Below, piece by piece: positions 7,401-15,922 of a DNA stretch of 64,000 bases. Position 1 is the stretch's first letter; each line of letters opens with the position of its first letter. The stretch is from Kitasatospora xanthocidica (GTDB lineage Bacteria; Actinomycetota; Actinomycetes; Streptomycetales; Streptomycetaceae): contig NZ_BNBY01000006.1 in assembly GCF_014656195.1 (NCBI RefSeq), positions 393,715 to 457,714 on the forward strand. The letters run 5' to 3'. The notes beneath the pieces were generated by a model. The model saw only the letters and a list, made by a program, of their open reading frames with translations, did no database searches and was not told where the DNA came from. A program made the translations under genes and the position numbers.

Positions 7401-9125
7401 TCAGCCGTCGATGCCGGCGGCCGCGGCGAGGTCCCGCTTGACGGTGGCCAGGAGCTCGGCGGCGCGGTCGCGGGTGGCGGCCAGGTCGGCGGCCGAGGCG
7501 ACCGGCAGGACGACCTCCAGGTAGCACTTGAGCTTGGGCTCGGTGCCGGAGGGGCGGACCACGATGCGGGCCGAGCGGACGGCCTCGCCGGCCAGGTAGT
7601 AGCGCAGGCCGTCGGTGGGCGGCAGCTCGGCGGAGCCGGCCGCGAGGTCGTCGGCGCGGGTGACGGTCAGGCCGGCCAGGACGGTCGGGGGCTGCTCGCG
7701 CAGGCGGCGCATGGCGTCGGCGATCAGCGAGAGGTCCTGCACCCGGACGGAGAGCTGGTCGGTGGCGTGCAGGCCGTGCTCCAGCGCCAGGTCGTCCAGC
7801 AGGTCGGAGAGGGTGCGGCCGGACTTCTTGAGGGTGGCGGCGAGCTCGGCGACCAGCAGGGCGGCGGTGATGCCGTCCTTGTCCCGGACGCCCTCCGGGT
7901 CGACGCAGTAGCCGAGCGCCTCCTCGTAGCCGTAGCGCAGGCCCTCGGCGCGGGAGATCCACTTGAAGCCGGTCAGCGTCTCGGCGTAGCCCAGGCCCGC
8001 CGCCTCGGCGATCCGGCCGAGCAGGGTGGCGGAGACGATGGTGGTGGCGAAGGTGCCCTCGGCCTTCTTCGCGACCAGGGCCGAGCCGAGCAGCGCACCG
8101 ACCTCGTCACCGCGCAGCATCCGCCAGCCGGAGGTGCCGTTGCCGCTGCCGGCCGCGTTGCCGTTGGTGGGGACGGCCACCGCGCAGCGGTCGGCGTCCG
8201 GGTCGTTGGCGATCACGATGTCCGGGCCGACCGAGGCGGCGGTGCGGAAGGCGAGGTCCATCGCCCCCGGCTCCTCCGGGTTGGGGAAGGCCACGGTCGG
8301 GAAGTCCGGGTCGGGCTCGGCCTGCTCGGCGACCACGGTCGGCGCGGGGAAGCCGGCCCGGCGGAAGGCGGCGACCAGGGTGTCGCGGCCGACGCCGTGC
8401 ATCGGGGTGTAGACGACGTCGAGCTCGCGCGGGCTGTGCGGGTCCACGATGGACACGGCGCGGGCGAGGTAGGCCTCGACCACGTCCTCGCCGAGCACCT
8501 CCCAGCCGTCCTCGGCGCGCGGGACCTCGTCCAGCGAGCCGATCGCGTCGATCTCGGCGGCGATCCCGGCGTCGGCCGGCGGGACGATCTGCGAGCCGTC
8601 GCCCAGGTAGACCTTGTAGCCGTTGTCCTGCGGCGGGTTGTGGCTGGCGGTGACGGTGACGCCGGCGGCCGCGCCCAGGTGGCGCACGGCGAAGGCGAGC
8701 ACCGGGGTGGGCAGCGGGCGCGGCAGCAGCGCGGCGCGCAGGCCGGCGCCGACCACCACGGCGGCGGTGTCGCGGGCGAAGTCGTACGACTTGTGGCGGG
8801 CGTCGTACCCGATGACGACCAGGTCGCCCAGGCCCTGCTGCTTGACGTACGCGACCAGGCCGGCGGCGGCCCGGATCACCACGGAGCGGTTCATCCGCAT
8901 CGGGCCGGCGCCGATCTCGCCGCGCAGGCCGGCGGTGCCGAACTGGAGCCGGTCGGCGAAGCGCTCGGCCAGCTCGGACCAGGCGATCTTGCTGTCCGAC
9001 TCGGCCTGCGGGCCCTCGGCCCTGGCCAGCAGGGCGGTGAGCTCCTCACGGGTCTGCGGGTCGGGGTCCTCGGCCAGCCAGGTCCGGGCCCGGGCGAGGA
9101 GGTCGGTGGTGGGTGCCTGCGTCAT
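7401..9125 (-). CDS. Phospho-sugar mutase (phosphomannomutase/phosphoglucomutase family)
   Basis: 574 residues. The phosphoserine loop TASHNPPQDNGYK, the Mg-binding loop DPDADR and the C-terminal phosphate-binding RPSGTEPKLK are all present. It interconverts hexose or pentose 1- and 6(5)-phosphates. Its place beside purine nucleoside phosphorylase and deoC suggests a phosphopentomutase role, turning (deoxy)ribose 1-phosphate into the 5-phosphate for DeoC, although annotation pipelines would call it phosphomannomutase. Length matches the longer (~550-580 aa) clade that includes PGM2/phosphopentomutase-like enzymes. Start ATG 9125. Confidence 0.9.
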   Translation of the reverse strand: MTQAPTTDLLARARTWLAEDPDPQTREELTALLARAEGPQAESDSKIAWSELAERFADRLQFGTAGLRGEIGAGPMRMNRSVVIRAAAGLVAYVKQQGLGDLVVIGYDARHKSYDFARDTAAVVVGAGLRAALLPRPLPTPVLAFAVRHLGAAAGVTVTASHNPPQDNGYKVYLGDGSQIVPPADAGIAAEIDAIGSLDEVPRAEDGWEVLGEDVVEAYLARAVSIVDPHSPRELDVVYTPMHGVGRDTLVAAFRRAGFPAPTVVAEQAEPDPDFPTVAFPNPEEPGAMDLAFRTAASVGPDIVIANDPDADRCAVAVPTNGNAAGSGNGTSGWRMLRGDEVGALLGSALVAKKAEGTFATTIVSATLLGRIAEAAGLGYAETLTGFKWISRAEGLRYGYEEALGYCVDPEGVRDKDGITAALLVAELAATLKKSGRTLSDLLDDLALEHGLHATDQLSVRVQDLSLIADAMRRLREQPPTVLAGLTVTRADDLAAGSAELPPTDGLRYYLAGEAVRSARIVVRPSGTEPKLKCYLEVVLPVASAADLAATRDRAAELLATVKRDLAAAAGIDG

Positions 9126-9167
9126 GCCAGCTCCATCGGGAGTGCGTCGGTGTGTCGGCCGGAGGGT

Positions 9168-9199
9168 TCGCTGAGACCGGGGAATCGCTGAGACCGGGG
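9168..9199. repeat. Short direct repeat upstream of the phospho-sugar mutase gene
   Basis: The 15-bp unit TCGCTGAGACCGGGG occurs twice with a 17-bp period, followed by degenerate G/C-rich copies. It lies in the leader of the mutase gene. No function is apparent. Confidence 0.5.
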
Positions 9200-9262
9200 G
9201 TTCGCCGGAACCGGGGTCCGCCGGGACGAGGGTTCCGCCGGGAAGGGGTCGGGCACGCGGAC

Positions 9263-9312
9263 GGGGCCCACGGGACGGTGTGATCAGCGGATCACGCCGC
9301 CCCGTGGGCCCC
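9263..9312 (-). terminator. Long hairpin terminator after purine nucleoside phosphorylase gene
   Basis: Large inverted repeat: GGGGCCCACGGGACGG and its complement enclose an inner TGATC/GATCA palindrome. It lies directly downstream of the phosphorylase stop on the minus strand. Confidence 0.75.
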
Positions 9313-9342
9313 GTCACTCATGCATTCTGCGCCTGGTGGGCG

Positions 9343-10164
9343 TCAGATCCGCTCAAGGACCTTCGCCAGCAGCTCGCCCATGCGCTCGGCGGAGGCCTTG
9401 CCGGCCTCCAGCACCTCTTCGTGGTTGAGCGGCTCGCCGGTCATGCCGGCGGCCAGGTTGGTGACCAGCGAGATGCCGAGCACCTCGGAGCCGGCCTCGC
9501 GGGCGGCGATGGCCTCCAGCGTGGTGGACATGCCGACCAGCTCGCCGCCGATCACCCGGGCCATGTTGACCTCGGCCGGGGTCTCGTAGTGCGGGCCGCG
9601 GAACTGCACGTAGACGGCCTCGTCCAGGGACGGGTCGACCTCGTGGCAGAGCGCGCGCAGCCGCTTGGAGTACAGGTCGGTGAGGTCGACGAAGTTCGCG
9701 CCGACGATCGGGGAGTCCGCCGTCAGGTTGATGTGGTCGCTGATCAGCACCGGCTGGCCGGGGGTCCAGCCCTGGCGCAGACCGCCACAGCCGTTGGTCA
9801 GCACGATGATGCCGCAGCCGGCCGCGGCGGCGGTGCGCACGCCGTGGACGACGGTGGCCACGCCGTGGCCCTCGTAGTAGTGGTTCCGGCCGAGGAAGAT
9901 CAGGGCGCGCTTGTCGCCGATCTTCACCGAGCGGATCTTGCCGGCGTGGCCGGCGACGGCGGGGGCGGGGAAGCCCGGGAGGTCGGTGACCGGGAACTCG
10001 GCCACGGTCTCGCCCAGGGCGTCGGCGGCCGGCACCCAGCCGGAGCCCATCACCAGGGCGACGTCGTGCCGCTCGGCACCGGTCAGCTCGCGCAGGCGCT
10101 CGGCGGCGGCCTGGGCGGCGGCGTAGGGGTCGGCGGAGACGACCGACTGAGGAGAAGCGTTCAC
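9343..10164 (-). CDS. Purine nucleoside phosphorylase
   Basis: 273 residues of the trimeric class: phosphate-binding VMGSGWVP, the [10 protein letters not shown] loop, [12 protein letters not shown] and the base-binding end VGMSTTLEA. It splits purine (deoxy)nucleosides with phosphate to free base plus (deoxy)ribose 1-phosphate, feeding the adjacent mutase and DeoC. The GTG start at 10164 is supported by a GGACCC leader and by the N terminus [17 protein letters not shown]. The palindrome at 10190-10201 lies 25 bp upstream. Confidence 0.93.
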   Translation of the reverse strand: MNASPQSVVSADPYAAAQAAAERLRELTGAERHDVALVMGSGWVPAADALGETVAEFPVTDLPGFPAPAVAGHAGKIRSVKIGDKRALIFLGRNHYYEGHGVATVVHGVRTAAAAGCGIIVLTNGCGGLRQGWTPGQPVLISDHINLTADSPIVGANFVDLTDLYSKRLRALCHEVDPSLDEAVYVQFRGPHYETPAEVNMARVIGGELVGMSTTLEAIAAREAGSEVLGISLVTNLAAGMTGEPLNHEEVLEAGKASAERMGELLAKVLERI

Positions 10165-10189
10165 GGGTCCGAGGATAGACGGGAATCGA

Positions 10190-10201
10190 CTACGCGCGTA
10201 G
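10190..10201. promoter_or_regulatory. Palindromic operator candidate upstream of purine nucleoside phosphorylase
   Basis: Perfect palindrome CTACGCGCGTAG, identical to the deoC site at 6193-6204. Two exact 12-bp copies placed just upstream of two functionally linked genes are unlikely by chance. Confidence 0.6.
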
Positions 10202-10303
10202 AAAATCCAGCGCGGCGTGCCGGATCGTTACCCGGTTGACCCGAAAGCACAGCTCGGTGGCGCTTTCCGGGTGACCCGCCTTGTCGATTTCCACACACCC
10301 GCG

Positions 10304-10350
10304 GTTCTACACCCCGGCGTTCCACACCCCCGGGGTTCCACACCTCCGGG
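10304..10350. repeat. 16-bp-period tandem repeat
   Basis: Three copies of GTTCYACACCYCCGGG (lengths 15, 16, 16) between the phosphorylase promoter and the NlpC/P60 gene. The rest of this 208-bp interval (10165-10372) holds only the operator and an imperfect hairpin at about 10230-10275. Confidence 0.6.
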
Positions 10351-10372
10351 ACGCGCACGGACCACGGACGGC

Positions 10373-11464
10373 TCAGAGCCGCTTCGCGCTGCGCAGCCCC
10401 TTCGCGTACATGCCGTTGTCGTCCAGCCGTGCCGTGCCGCCCTTGTCGCCGAAGGTCGGGCCGTCCGCCTCCTCCCGGCTGGAGATGTACCGGGGGTGGC
10501 CGTCGGTGTCCAGGCCCAGGAAGATGCCGGTGTGGTCGAGCCGGGCGCCGGTGCGGGCGTCGATCTCGAAGAACACCAGGTCGCCGGGTTGCAGCGGGTC
10601 GATCGAGGCCGGGCGCAGGGTGGTGTCGGAGCCGGCGGCGGTGGTCAGCGGGATCACCGGGACGCCGGGGCCGAGCCGGGCCAGGCCGTTGGCGGTGCGC
10701 GGCAGACCGGGGCCGGCCGCGTCCTTGGAGAGCAGCGGGTAGCCGGAGCGGTAGCCGTACACCATCCGGACGAAGCCCGAGCAGTCGAAGGCGCCGTAGC
10801 GGGCCTTGTCGGGCTGCCGGGTCACCTTGTCGGCGAAGGTGTACGGAACGCCGAGGTAGTCGAAGAAGTCGGTCTGCTCCAGCCGCAGGTCGTTGCCGGC
10901 CGAACCGTTGGGGTTGAGCGGGCCGAAGGAGGCGTCGCCCTTGAAGCGCACGCCCTTGGCGTCCTTCTCGGCGGGCGCGCCGGCCACGTACTGGCCGGCC
11001 GCCGCCAGGACGTCGTCGGCGGTGGAGCCCAGCGACTGCTGGAACCAGGTGCGGAACCAGCCCTCCTGCTCGGCGCCCGGCTTCCAGGGCTGCGGCATCA
11101 GCCGGACCCAGCTGTCGGTCACCACGGTGGCGGTGGTGGTGCCCGGCTCGGCGAAGGTGCGGCTGGGGCCGGCCAGGACGGCGGTGCGGGCGTTGTCGGT
11201 CAGCGTGGCGACCACGCCGCCGCGGGCGTCCCGGACCACCGTGCGGTCCGGCCCGGCCAGCCGCTCGTAGCGGTACCGGGCGGGCGCGGCGGCGGCCGCG
11301 GCCGTGGCCGAGTCGGGCGCGGCGGCAGCGGTGATCAGCGGCGCCGAACTGCCGGCCGCGGGCTGCCGGTCGCGGTCCCGCAGCTGCACGGTGAGGTAGC
11401 CGCTGGCGGCCAGCAGGGTCACGGCGAGGCCGCCGCTGAGCAGGGACTTGCGGGTCACTGGCAT
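10373..11464 (-). CDS. Secreted NlpC/P60-family peptidase
   Basis: 363 residues. The N terminus MPVTRKSLLSGGLAVTLLAA is a signal peptide or uncleaved signal anchor, followed by an Ala/Pro-rich linker. The C-terminal half is an NlpC/P60 domain, with catalytic Cys in FDCSGFVRMVYGYR (~residue 226) and His in LDHTGIFLG (~residue 311). The middle region WVRLMPQPWKPGAEQEGWF is SH3-like in style. NlpC/P60 enzymes cut gamma-D-Glu peptide bonds in peptidoglycan; the Bacillus poly-gamma-glutamate depolymerase PgdS uses the same fold. The gene starts 17 bp after pgsC, so a role in trimming or releasing poly-gamma-glutamate is a reasonable inference. Confidence 0.88.
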   Translation of the reverse strand: MPVTRKSLLSGGLAVTLLAASGYLTVQLRDRDRQPAAGSSAPLITAAAAPDSATAAAAAAPARYRYERLAGPDRTVVRDARGGVVATLTDNARTAVLAGPSRTFAEPGTTTATVVTDSWVRLMPQPWKPGAEQEGWFRTWFQQSLGSTADDVLAAAGQYVAGAPAEKDAKGVRFKGDASFGPLNPNGSAGNDLRLEQTDFFDYLGVPYTFADKVTRQPDKARYGAFDCSGFVRMVYGYRSGYPLLSKDAAGPGLPRTANGLARLGPGVPVIPLTTAAGSDTTLRPASIDPLQPGDLVFFEIDARTGARLDHTGIFLGLDTDGHPRYISSREEADGPTFGDKGGTARLDDNGMYAKGLRSAKRL

Positions 11465-11481
11465 GGGGGTTCCCGTCGGGA

Positions 11482-11964
11482 TCAGGTGCCGGGCAGGGCG
11501 CCGAGCAGGACGCCGGCGGTGAGGACGACGTAGTTGGCGAGCGTCACCGTGCTGGTGGCCATCAGGGTGGCCGCCCGGGGCTGGCGGACCAGCTGGTAGG
11601 CGATCAGGCCGGGGACGATGAAGCCGAGCGTCTGGTTGGCGTACAGGGTGGGCAGCTCGCGCTGCAGGACCAGCATCACGGTGGCCTGCAGCAGCACCCC
11701 GATCAGCACCACGGCGGCGAACAGCCGCTTGCCGTACAGGATCACCAGCTTCTGGACCACCCGGATGGCGAGGTAGGTCAGCACCGTCACGCCGATCACG
11801 ATGGCCACCCGCTGGAGCGACTCGACCAGGGTGAGGGCCAGCCAGCCGGGGGTGATCATGCCGCCGGGGGAGAGGTTGGTGGTCAGGTAGCAGACCAGCG
11901 AGAAGACCAGGCCGAGCGCGATGCCGATGGCGGCGATCTCGGGGGTGAGCTCGGTGGGGATCAC
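11482..11964 (-). CDS. pgsC: PgsC/CapC-type poly-gamma-glutamate synthase membrane subunit
   Basis: 160 residues, almost entirely hydrophobic, with about five transmembrane segments. NLSPGGMITPGWLALTLVES and GFIVPGLIAYQLVRQP match the PgsC/CapC pattern (PxGxxxPGYLAL, IVPGLIAxxxxRQ). PgsC works with PgsB at the membrane to polymerise and export glutamate through gamma linkages. GTG 11964 overlaps the TGA of pgsB by GTGA, so the two are translationally coupled. Length matches Bacillus PgsC (~149 residues). Confidence 0.88.
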   Translation of the reverse strand: MIPTELTPEIAAIGIALGLVFSLVCYLTTNLSPGGMITPGWLALTLVESLQRVAIVIGVTVLTYLAIRVVQKLVILYGKRLFAAVVLIGVLLQATVMLVLQRELPTLYANQTLGFIVPGLIAYQLVRQPRAATLMATSTVTLANYVVLTAGVLLGALPGT

Positions 11965-13415
11965 GGCTGGTCTCCGTAGGGGGCGGCGGTGCGGTGGTGG
12001 GGGTCGTACCAGGACTCGGGGAGCGGCTCGGGGCGGTACACGGGCTCGGGGCGGTACACGGGCTCGGCGTACGGGGCCTGCGCGGCGTACGGTGTCGGCT
12101 CCGCGTACCGGGCCGGCTCGGGGTACGGCACCGCCTCGGCGTAGTACCCGGGCCAGGGGTGGTCCTCCGGCTCCGGGTAGAGCGGCTCGGGCTCGTGGTA
12201 CGCGTACTCGGGCGTCTCCGGCGCGTCCGCGGCCTCGTCGGGTTCGAGCCGGGCGAGCTCCTCCAGGAACAGCTCGCCCTGGCCGTGGATGTTGCCGACG
12301 GCCACCAGCGAGGAGTCCGGCCCGAGTTCGGCCAGCAGCTCGGCGGTGAGCCGTGCCGGGTCGCGCTTGTCGCCGCCGAGGTCGACCACCCGGCCCGGCC
12401 AGCCGGCCGGGATGCCGTCGCGGGCGCTCTTGGTGGGGTGGCCGATCAGGAAGACCGTGTCGGGGTCGAGGTCCGGGACGATCTGGCCCATCTGGCCGTT
12501 GCGCTCGACCCGGTCCGGGCGGCAGTTGACCACCACGCTGAGCGGGCGGTGGATCGCGCCGAGGTCCTCCAGCTGGCGGACGTTCATCAGCGTGGACTCG
12601 GGGTCGTTGGCGGCGAAGACGTTGGCGAAGCGCAGCCGCTTGCCGTCCTCGGTGCGGTAGCGCTCGACCGAGAGCACGCCCGGGTCCGGCGGGGCCGCCC
12701 ACATGCCCCGCAGCGCGGTCTCCCGCTCCACGCCGAGGAGTTCGGCGACGGCGAGGGCGATCGCGACGTTCTCCTTGAAGGTGAACCAGCTGAACCCGCG
12801 CAGCTCCTCGTCGGTGACCGTCTCCGGGTCCACCACGATCAGCCGGCAGTCCCGCTTCGCCGCCTCCGCGCGCAGGATGTGGGCGCGCTCCCGCTCGGCG
12901 GTGACGCACACCCCGCCGACCGGCATCGAACGGGACAGCGAGCGGGCGACGTCGTCCAGGGTCGGGCCCATCTCGGCCAGGTGGTCCTCGCGGACGTTGC
13001 ACAGCACGCCGACGGTGGAGCGGATCAGCTTGGTCTGGTTGACCTCCTGGAGCGCCGGCATGACGGCCATGCACTCGATCACCAGGGCGTCCGGCCGGTA
13101 GGTGGCGGCGCGGCGGACGATGCCGATCTGCTCCACCACGTTGGCGATGCCGAACTTGCGGTAGACCGGCTCCTCGGTGGCGTCGGGGTGGATGAACCGG
13201 GCCGCGGTGCCGGTGGTCTTGGCGACCGTCACCAGCCCGCCGCCGCGCAGCGCGCCCGCGCACAGCCGGGTGATCGAGCTCTTGCCGCGGATGCCGTTGA
13301 CCAGGACCCGGGTCGGGATCTGCTCCAGCGCGGTGAAGTGCCGGCGCTGCTCGACGATGCCGGCCACCAGCAGCACGGTGCAGCACACCAGCAGCACGAC
13401 GTAGAGGAAGAGCAC
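11961..13415 (-). CDS. pgsB: PgsB/CapB-type poly-gamma-glutamate synthase ATPase subunit
   Basis: 484 residues. An N-terminal membrane helix (LFLYVVLLVCCTVLLVAGI) is followed by an amide-ligase core: VLVNGIRGKSSITRLCAGAL (ATP-binding), VAKTTGTAARFIH, ECMAVMPALQEVNQ, NVREDHLAEMGPTLDDVA and AANDPESTLM, matching PgsB of Bacillus block by block. It activates the gamma-carboxyl of glutamate for chain growth. Residues ~400-484 are an added tail rich in Pro, Tyr and Glu with repeated YPEP/YRPEP units, not found in Bacillus PgsB. GTG 13415 has an AAGGA ribosome site. No PgsA/CapA homologue is visible in the window. Confidence 0.9.
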   Translation of the reverse strand: MLFLYVVLLVCCTVLLVAGIVEQRRHFTALEQIPTRVLVNGIRGKSSITRLCAGALRGGGLVTVAKTTGTAARFIHPDATEEPVYRKFGIANVVEQIGIVRRAATYRPDALVIECMAVMPALQEVNQTKLIRSTVGVLCNVREDHLAEMGPTLDDVARSLSRSMPVGGVCVTAERERAHILRAEAAKRDCRLIVVDPETVTDEELRGFSWFTFKENVAIALAVAELLGVERETALRGMWAAPPDPGVLSVERYRTEDGKRLRFANVFAANDPESTLMNVRQLEDLGAIHRPLSVVVNCRPDRVERNGQMGQIVPDLDPDTVFLIGHPTKSARDGIPAGWPGRVVDLGGDKRDPARLTAELLAELGPDSSLVAVGNIHGQGELFLEELARLEPDEAADAPETPEYAYHEPEPLYPEPEDHPWPGYYAEAVPYPEPARYAEPTPYAAQAPYAEPVYRPEPVYRPEPLPESWYDPHHRTAAPYGDQP

Positions 13416-13436
13416 GGGAAGTCCTTCGGGCGGGGC

Positions 13437-15698
13437 TCAGCGGGTGGCGGCGGCGGAATCAGTGGCGGAGGTGGAGGCGGCGGCGGTGGGGGTGCGGCGC
13501 ACGGCGCGCTCGGCGAGGTCGGCGCGCACCAGCTCCTGGCGGATCAGCTCCAGGCTGCGGGCGACGGCGCCGACCTCGTCGTGGTGGACGGGGTAGAGCA
13601 CGGTGCGGCGGTCCCCGGCGGCCAGCGCCTCGGCGCTCGCGGCGAGGCGGCGCAGCGGCAGGCCGACGGCGATGTACAGCCAGCCGAGGCAGAGCGCGGC
13701 GGCGGCCAGGCCGAGCATGCCGGCCAGGACCGCGCGCCGGTCGGCCCGGTTCTGGTCGAGGTGCAGCCAGGCCACCGGGTGGTCGGTGACCACGGACCAG
13801 CCGAGCTTGGCGACGCTGCCGTTGCCGCCGAGCGGGGCGGCGGCGAGCAGGGCCGGGTCGCCGCCGTCGCGGAGCACGTCGGCGGCGGCGGACTTCTTGG
13901 CGTCGGTGAGGATCTTCCGGGCCCGGCCGTCCGGCAGGTCGCCGAAGGAGCTGTAGCCCTCGTTGGCGGCGAGCACCCGCTGCCGGTCGTCGACCAGCCA
14001 GACCCGGCCGAGGCCCGGCCGGACCAGCAGGCCGCCGAGGAAGTCGGTCTTGAACTCGCCCACCAGGACCGGCCCCTTGGCCTCCTGGGCGCCCTCCGCC
14101 TCGGCGTCGGGCGGGGCGGCGGTCAGGGCCGCGCGGGCGGCGATCCGGGGCTCCTTGCCGGAGCTGTTGAGCAGCAGCACGCCGCTCGGGCCGAGGGCCT
14201 CCGGGCCGGTGCGGTGCGGGGAGTCGCCGGCGTGGGCGAGCACCGCGCCGTCGGCGCCGAGGACGTAGAGCGAGCGGTAGCGGTCGTGCTCGGCGAGGGT
14301 GTCGCGCAGCAGGTTCTCGGCCTTGCCGACGGAGGCGTCGGTGAGCGAGGGGGCGAGTGAACGCAGGTCCGCGTAGCCCTCGTTGAGCGCCTGGCGGACC
14401 CGGTCGGCGGCGGTGTCGGTGCGGTCGCGCTGGCCGGCCACGACCTGGCCGGGCACCCGTACGGTCGGGTCGTTGCCGCCGAGGAACAGCAGCGGGCCGG
14501 ACCAGCCGAGCACCAGGACGGCGCAGAGCGCGAGCGGCAGCGCGGTGCCGGGGCGGCGCCGGCGGGCGGGGGCCGCGGCCGGCGGACGGGCCGGGTCGAG
14601 GAGCTGGCGGCGCAGCTCCTCCAGGGCGCGGGCGATCCGGGCGGGCTCGCCGCGCTTCGGGCCCCGCACCCGGTCCGTCAAACGGTCGCCGCGGGTGAGT
14701 CGGCGGGACTCCAGGAAGAGGGCCAGCAGCGGGCGTTGCAGGCCGCGGTTCAGGTACCAGGCGAGCAGCAGGGCCAGCGCGAGCAGGGCACCGGCGGCGG
14801 CCAGGCCGAGCATCGGGTGGCGCAGGTTGCCGGGCTTGCCGTCGACGGTGCTGGTGGAGACCACGGTCAGGCCGAGCGGGGCGGCCTGGTCGTGCCCGCC
14901 GGGGGCGGCGACGGCGGCCCAGCCGGCGACCCGGCGCAGGCCCTTGTCGTCCGGGGTGCCGGCCAGGCTGCCGGAGGCCGTCTCGCCGGGCGCCGGGCGC
15001 TGCCGGGCGGCGCGCTCGCGGGCGGTGGTGACCACCGTGCGGTCGCCCTCGGCGGTGAGCTCGGCGCCGGTGGTGTCCAGGACGGCGCCGGCGGCGTCGA
15101 GGACCTGGATGGTCTGTTCCTTGCGGGTGGCGATGCCGGGCAGCCGCAGGTTGTCGGAGGCGACCAGCAGGGCGCGGCCGTCGGCCTTGGTGGAGACCAG
15201 CGCGAAGGTGAGCAGCCGGGTGCCGGCGGCGGAGGGCACCAGGACGGGGGCGGGCGCGGTGTCGGTGACCTTGGTGAGGTCCAGGCCGGCCAGCGGGACG
15301 GTCTCGCCGCGGGCGGCCAGCAGCCGGCCGGTGTCGGGACGGACGACCACGGTGCCGCGCCACTTGCGGTACGCCTGGCCGAGCGCGGTGAGGACGGCGG
15401 CGGGCTCGGCGGGCGCGTTCTCGTAGCGGGCGGCGGCCCGGCGCAGGTCGGTGGCGCTCTCGTGCAGTCCGGCGCGCAGCGAGGCGGCGGTGTCCTCGGC
15501 GGCGTACTGGTGGGACTCGCGGACGGCCTGCGGGGTGTCGTCGACGCGCAGTCCGCCGACGGCCAGGGCGGTGATCGCGGCGACCGCGAGCAGCAGGACC
15601 AGCAGCAGCGCGATGGGCGGGCGGATGCCTCCGAGCAGCGGCATGTCGGCCCGACGGCGGTAGCGGTGCTGCCGCGGCGGGGTCGGTGCCGTGCTCAC
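13437..15698 (-). CDS. Double sensor/HAMP-like membrane protein without output domain
   Basis: 753 residues in two similar modules. Module 1: TM helix (~28-48), extracellular domain (~50-290), TM helix (~297-317), HAMP-like segment (RLTRGDRLTDRVRGPKRGEP). Module 2: TM helix (~392-410), second extracellular domain, TM helix (~665-690), HAMP-like segment with LRRLAASAEALAAGDRRTVL and HHDEVGAVARSLELIRQ. The extracellular parts look like Cache-type sensor domains. No kinase, cyclase or chemotaxis domain follows. It ends 21 bp before pgsB and is probably the first gene of the pgs operon, perhaps replacing PgsA as an extracellular accessory or sensing exported polymer. GTG 15698. Confidence 0.72.
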   Translation of the reverse strand: MSTAPTPPRQHRYRRRADMPLLGGIRPPIALLLVLLLAVAAITALAVGGLRVDDTPQAVRESHQYAAEDTAASLRAGLHESATDLRRAAARYENAPAEPAAVLTALGQAYRKWRGTVVVRPDTGRLLAARGETVPLAGLDLTKVTDTAPAPVLVPSAAGTRLLTFALVSTKADGRALLVASDNLRLPGIATRKEQTIQVLDAAGAVLDTTGAELTAEGDRTVVTTARERAARQRPAPGETASGSLAGTPDDKGLRRVAGWAAVAAPGGHDQAAPLGLTVVSTSTVDGKPGNLRHPMLGLAAAGALLALALLLAWYLNRGLQRPLLALFLESRRLTRGDRLTDRVRGPKRGEPARIARALEELRRQLLDPARPPAAAPARRRRPGTALPLALCAVLVLGWSGPLLFLGGNDPTVRVPGQVVAGQRDRTDTAADRVRQALNEGYADLRSLAPSLTDASVGKAENLLRDTLAEHDRYRSLYVLGADGAVLAHAGDSPHRTGPEALGPSGVLLLNSSGKEPRIAARAALTAAPPDAEAEGAQEAKGPVLVGEFKTDFLGGLLVRPGLGRVWLVDDRQRVLAANEGYSSFGDLPDGRARKILTDAKKSAAADVLRDGGDPALLAAAPLGGNGSVAKLGWSVVTDHPVAWLHLDQNRADRRAVLAGMLGLAAAALCLGWLYIAVGLPLRRLAASAEALAAGDRRTVLYPVHHDEVGAVARSLELIRQELVRADLAERAVRRTPTAAASTSATDSAAATR

Positions 15699-15922
15699 GA
15701 GGGGCCTCGTTCTCCTCCGGGCTCACCGTGCCGGCTTCGGGAGGGCGACGCGGCCGTCCCGGTCAAGCGATGATCAAGAAAGGGTCAAGCCGGACCAGCG
15801 TACGAAGAGGTTTCGAAAAAGTTGTCACATATCGGTTGCGATCAGGTGCCGCTTGGGTGTCGATTCGCCTCTCCTCGGCATGGATCATGGCGCCACCGGC
15901 AGGCACGGTAGGTTCGACCGCC

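Noticed and set aside
10230..10275. Imperfect hairpin GTTGACCCGAAAGC...GCTTTCCGGGTGAC
   Set aside because: Too many mismatches to call a terminator or riboswitch.
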